Source: Selaginella tamariscina (lineage: Eukaryota > Streptophyta > Lycopodiopsida > Selaginellales > Selaginellaceae). Taken from it: 64,000 nt of DNA. The notes below the pieces were generated by a model. That model worked only from the letters and a program-made list of their open reading frames with translations, ran no database searches and was not told where the DNA came from. Made by a program: the position numbers and the translations under genes. This document shows, in pieces, positions 61,207 to 64,000 of this stretch. The stretch lies in contig PUQB01000822.1 of assembly GCA_003024785.1 (NCBI GenBank), forward strand, positions 1 to 64,000, read 5' to 3'. Position 1 is the stretch's first letter. Every line of letters begins with the position of its first letter.

Positions 61207-62093
61207 CACACAATATATATATATATATATATATATTGTTGTGTGTGTGAGTGTGTGTGTGTGTACAAGAAATAAACTATGTCTAAACATTTACATCAAA
61301 TCATAAATATATTATATTATATGGTTAATTATCAACTAAATGTACTTGGAAATCCCAAGTTGGGGATCCACATCAAGCTTACTTCCATTATAGAATCTTC
61401 TACATAACTACTCGACACTATACAACTCTAGGCGAATATAAATACACACGGACACACACAGAAGACACGACATATACAGTTTTGTCCTTGTATATATAAA
61501 TATTAATTGTATACAGTAAGCTTTAAGTTAAAACTTACAGTAAACAAACAACAAGCTTTCACATTAATAAATTATCACATAACTGTAAAGCTTTCACACT
61601 CGGAATGAAGCTTTTTAGTTAATATATCTTAACGTACTAACTTCTTATATATGTTTACCATAAAAAATGCTTCAAGTTAAACTACGGATATATTATGCTT
61701 AATAATAACATACCGCCTTTAAGATAATAATGAGGTCATTATACATCAATCAGCACGTGTGTGTGTTGGGTGCGTGAACGTGATGAACGCTCTTATAACA
61801 GTTATTATAAGATTGGTTTAGTTATAACACAAGCGCAACCCACACGCACGCACCACACACGCACACACGCACACGCACACGCACACATGGGAAACTCTCC
61901 TGTAAGAATACGGATTTGACGGGTCTCTTGAGTGTCCTCCTCAGCTTCCCGACTTGAAAACAGACACATATGGAAACCACGAACGCCCAGAAACAAACAC
62001 AGTAATTACTGCAGGATGCTTCATATTCGTGATAGCCACCTTACATGATGGATCCTCTAAGCAGCTCTTGGGACCAGATGGGTATCTCCCCAT
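52720..62093 (-). CDS. P5B-type ATPase (ATP13A-like), about 25 exons
   Basis: P-type ATPase of the P5B group. Characterised homologues are endolysosomal/vacuolar pumps, several of them polyamine exporters. Proposed exons (minus strand, high to low): about 62093-61880, 60782-60726, 60638-60535, 60299-60162, 59976-59930, 59855-59686, 59491-59229, 58473-58337, 58273-58088, 57899-57758, 57648-57518, 56963-56707, 56496-56323, 56025-55912, 55833-55683, 55421-55306, 55121-54966, 54863-54793, 54706-54549, 54453-54334, 54098-53992, 53841-53707, 53597-53465, 53134-52997, 52838-52720. All have GT donors and AG acceptors. P5B hallmarks are [14 protein letters not shown] (phosphorylation Asp), [14 protein letters not shown] and [16 protein letters not shown]. 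Frame breaks of 1-2 nt occur near 52795, 54425, 54810, 56950, 57585, 58228 and 58350, often in homopolymers. It is either a gene with sequence errors or a young pseudogene. The first exon is the least certain. Confidence 0.88.
53221..53281. repeat. (AT)n microsatellite in P5B intron
   Basis: About 60 bp of TA/AT with small interruptions, between exons 23 and 24. Confidence 0.95.
53865..53960. repeat. Composite (TG)n(GA)n microsatellite in P5B intron
   Basis: (TG) runs from about 53865 to 53896, then (GA) to about 53960 with three interruptions. It lies between exons 21 and 22. Confidence 0.95.
54495..54545. repeat. (AC)n...(TG)n self-complementary microsatellite
   Basis: (AC)16 runs into tgggtgtgtgtgtgttg, giving a hairpin-capable inverted repeat that begins only a few bases into the intron after exon 19 (donor at 54548). 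Confidence 0.9.
54549..56963 (-). CDS. P5B ATPase phosphorylation and nucleotide domains (exons 12-19)
   Basis: Exon 12: [44 protein letters not shown]. Exon 13: [20 protein letters not shown], the ..F.S.L.RMSV-like nucleotide-domain segment. Exon 14: [15 protein letters not shown]. Exon 15: [14 protein letters not shown]. Exon 16: [16 protein letters not shown]. Exon 17: [13 protein letters not shown]. Exon 18: RIFARF with a one-base break in an A/T run near 54810. Exon 19: [18 protein letters not shown] and [16 protein letters not shown]. Order and spacing match ATP13A-type pumps throughout. Confidence 0.9.
56184..56240. repeat. (AT)n(AG)n microsatellite in P5B intron
   Basis: atatat followed by agagag with one agaaga interruption, between exons 13 and 14. 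Confidence 0.95.
57518..57648 (-). CDS. P5B ATPase exon 11, M4 transport-site helix
   Basis: After a frame change the exon ends [11 protein letters not shown] then HSVERLK. In P5B pumps this helix normally carries PPALP ahead of a VG...RL(K) segment. Here the readable residues are L-P-V-A-L-E, with apparently four or five residues fewer between Ala-Leu and Val-Gly. Either the substrate-site motif really differs or the exon carries a small deletion plus a frame error. Confidence 0.55.
57680..57757. repeat. (CT)n(CA)n(CGCA)n microsatellite at a splice donor
   Basis: On the coding strand exon 10 ends CAG at 57758 and the intron begins directly with GTGCGTGCGTGCG, then (TG)n, then (AG)n. Confidence 0.95.
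57758..59491 (-). CDS. P5B ATPase M1-M2 and actuator domain exons (7-10)
   Basis: Exon 7 reads [20 protein letters not shown], then [18 protein letters not shown] and [16 protein letters not shown], matching the P5B GLS..E...R...G.N start and the first core membrane pair. Exon 8 has [11 protein letters not shown], the usual actuator strand. Exon 9 has [10 protein letters not shown] followed by a two-base disruption where the TGES phosphatase loop should end, then [12 protein letters not shown] and [22 protein letters not shown]. Exon 10 reads [13 protein letters not shown], then [17 protein letters not shown], the third core helix. Confidence 0.8.
58544..58571. repeat. (TG)n microsatellite in P5B intron
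   Basis: About 13 TG units on the plus strand, in the intron between exons 7 and 8. Confidence 0.9.
59686..62093 (-). CDS. P5B ATPase N-terminal membrane region (exons 1-6)
   Basis: Exon 1 (start ATG at 62093) contains, after a frame change near 62005, a Cys/Phe/Val-rich hydrophobic helix ([16 protein letters not shown]) and a basic stretch. Exons 2-4 give [37 protein letters not shown] and [19 protein letters not shown], which fit the extra N-terminal membrane segment typical of P5 pumps. Exons 5-6 add [15 protein letters not shown] and [14 protein letters not shown]-terminal regions vary most in this family, so exon 1 could belong to another start or be mis-joined. Confidence 0.6.
60461..60534. 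repeat. (TC)n(AC)n microsatellite at a splice donor
   Basis: On the coding strand exon 3 ends at 60535 and the intron starts GTGTGGGTGTGTGTGG, continuing as (TG)n then (GA)n. Confidence 0.95.
61164..61264. repeat. (CA)n(TA)n(TG)n palindromic microsatellite
   Basis: About 48 bp of CA, about 24 bp of AT, then about 30 bp of TG, making a long perfect-to-near-perfect hairpin in the first intron of the P5B gene. Confidence 0.95.
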
Positions 62094-64000
62094 TGTATAA
62101 ATATGTATTTTGATTGCTATATATCTAAAACCCAGTCTATATATACTAATTGAGTGGAACTGTTTATTAAGAAAACTATATATAGATAAACAGTACATAT
62201 GAAAAAAACTTGTGTAAATATGTACCAATTATACATGTATCAATACATACATGAGATAACTGTGGAGATATGCATATAATAGCTATGGTGGAATGTCATA
62301 ATGAATTTCTGCACATTGGATCATAATGGAAACGCACCGAGAAAAGGGGAATTTAGGGGAATAAAATGGGAAGAAATGGGATTCTAGGATTTACCGGGAT
62401 TCTAGTGGAGTCCACGCGCGCGATATCGCTTGACTGTAGAAGATGAAGAGCCCTAATTTTCTGTCGTTGCACGTACAAAAGTCTTCATGTAATGATTCGA
62501 ATACTCACATTTGATTCGAATAATCGCATTTAAATTGAAAATTTTATCGATTAAATAAAAACCTAACCCCTGCTTTAGGGTTATTTTAATTAATTACTTA
62601 AATAATGGTACCCTTAAAGTTTAAACTTTACATGTGTATAAATAGTAAGCGTTAATTATATTACACATTATATTGCCAGAATGTGCGCCAATTTAGGAAA
62701 TAATAATATACTTTAACATGATGATGTCGTGTTTCAACAATTCAAAGTCACTCAATTAATTAATCATTTAATTAATAATATAACTATAATGACAATTTAA
62801 TTAAATTTAATATATAATATTGTATAATTTCTGAGCGTGCAGATACTATATAATTAACATTAAATAATATTTTTTTATTTTTAAATTAAAAATGTGTTAA
62901 CAACTACGTTAAAAAGTAATTAATCACATTAAATTACTTGTACTTAATCGATAATAAAATACATCTTATTATACATCACATGGACAGCATGTCATTTAAA
63001 GCGGTGTTCCATATCAACAATGCAAAATTAAAATAATTAATTAAATATTAATATGTTATAATGTAAGTAAACATGTTATACATTTTTAAAACATCTTAAA
63101 TGTTAATTAATATATACTTTATGAATTAAACGAGTTTATACCATTAGTGATGTTGGGCATCAACTGTGCAAAGCTATCAATTATAATTTTTTATATGTTA
63201 GTATATAATTAATTAATGACACGTCCCCAAAGTGTGAATATAGTGTAGGCGTGACTGTACTTTAAAGGTAAACTATATTATATTAATTAAATTATATTAC
63301 ACAATGTTCGCCAATTTAGAAAGCAAGTTAAATTTTAAAGTGCGGTAAGTATATAATAATCATTTGGCTTAACTATTTAATTTTACTTATATATATTTAA
63401 AACAGAGAATATTTGACGTATAATATGACTCAATTTACCGACAAAACAATTAAAAAATATTAAATGGAATAGTTGTTAATAATTGATAAACACTTTAACA
63501 AACATATATACTGTGTGAAACTATTAAAAAAAAACACCTATATAACTTATACAAATATTAATCATGTGCAAGTATCTGGTTTTTTCTATTTATTATAATG
63601 ACTTCAACAGTTATTTGACTTTAGGAATATACATAAAGCTCATGTAATTAATCAACTAATTAATTTTATCAATATATTAATTGATGCATAGTTAAAGACC
63701 CAACACAATCTATTGTATAAGTAGTAAGCATATTTATATACATATCATATTGTATTTTTTTTGTATATTACAAAATGTGGCAATTTATAAATATGTGAGT
63801 GATGTTGGCTATCATCAATACAAAGTAGTTAACTAACTGAATCAATATTTTTAAGTAGATAGTTAGGGTGAAATATATTTTAGTTTTAAATCACAGTTTA
63901 TTTATTAAATTAATACTTTTAGGAAAGCAGTAAATGCTGGTATCAATAATGTATATATACTATATATATAAGAATAATTTCTGAATAGTTTTAATTCATT
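62094..64000. other. AT-rich region upstream of P5B gene, no gene seen
   Basis: Possible promoter of the P5B gene in the first few hundred bases. Farther out a degenerate motif recurs: caatttaggaaa near 62690, caatttagaaag near 63311 and caatttataaat near 63781, each with a tgttgg.catcaa-like segment nearby (62725, 63150, 63805). This suggests an old dispersed or tandem repeat. Confidence 0.5.

Noticed and set aside
61805-61996. Minus-strand frame ending in Cys-Ala-Cys-Val repeats
   Set aside because: The first part is probably P5B exon 1 in another frame. The rest is translated intron microsatellite.
1-64000. tRNA genes
   Set aside because: GTTCGA-like strings occur only near retrotransposon primer sites or in isolation. 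No cloverleaf could be drawn.

Overview
This is a nuclear window from a streptophyte plant. The evidence is malectin-like/LRR receptor kinases with a TM segment and an HRD/DFG kinase, secreted-type plant LRR proteins ending in a GNPGLCG-type cap, compact GT-AG introns of about 50-100 bp in the receptor genes, and Ty3/gypsy chromoviruses in very AT-rich, microsatellite-rich spacers. A P5B-type (ATP13A-like) ATPase and a fungal-looking chromodomain make a non-flowering lineage (moss, other bryophyte, lycophyte or charophyte) more likely than an angiosperm. That placement is an inference. I see no tRNA, rRNA, CRISPR array or bacterial operon structure.

Layout. (1) 1-11 kb is a retrotransposon graveyard: a chromodomain gypsy element (+, 1-3975), a second decayed gypsy element (+, about 4.5-7.3 kb), and a 3.6-kb gag-less gypsy element (-, 7340-10934) with its LTRs. 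(2) 11.3-19.6 kb is arm A of a large inverted repeat. It holds a malectin/LRR receptor kinase (12201-15350, +) followed by a broken copy of the last exons of a P5B ATPase (16401-18528, +). (3) 18.6-24 kb holds LRR gene D (-), split by a gypsy integrase fragment. (4) 24-28.2 kb is spacer plus a third, scrambled receptor-kinase fragment (5' part on +, malectin exons on -) split by a 489-bp hAT-like MITE. (5) 28.3-35.2 kb is paralogous spacer carrying a nearly complete gag-less gypsy element (29766-33643) with a 5-bp target duplication. (6) 35.2-37.05 kb is another P5B 3'-exon fragment (B'). (7) 37.06-45.65 kb is arm B, the inverted copy of A, with its P5B fragment and receptor kinase on the minus strand. 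(8) 45.7-52.4 kb is spacer and LRR gene E, a direct copy of D. (9) 52.7-62.1 kb is the full-length P5B ATPase on the minus strand, about 25 exons. (10) 62.1-64 kb is AT-rich DNA with no gene seen.

How it fits together. The receptor-kinase and LRR genes look like a surface-receptor cluster grown by segmental duplication with inversion. The last exons of the P5B gene now sit in four places, three of them next to receptor-kinase copies or spacer, so the duplication process took pieces of this gene along. The P5B protein would be a membrane pump (polyamine or related cargo, endolysosomal/vacuolar in characterised homologues) with its DKTGTLT, TGDN and GDGGNDC signatures present. Nearly every multi-exon gene here carries scattered 1-2 nt frame breaks, often in homopolymers, while splice sites and motifs are intact. 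This could be recent decay or uncorrected long-read errors, and the sequence alone cannot separate them.
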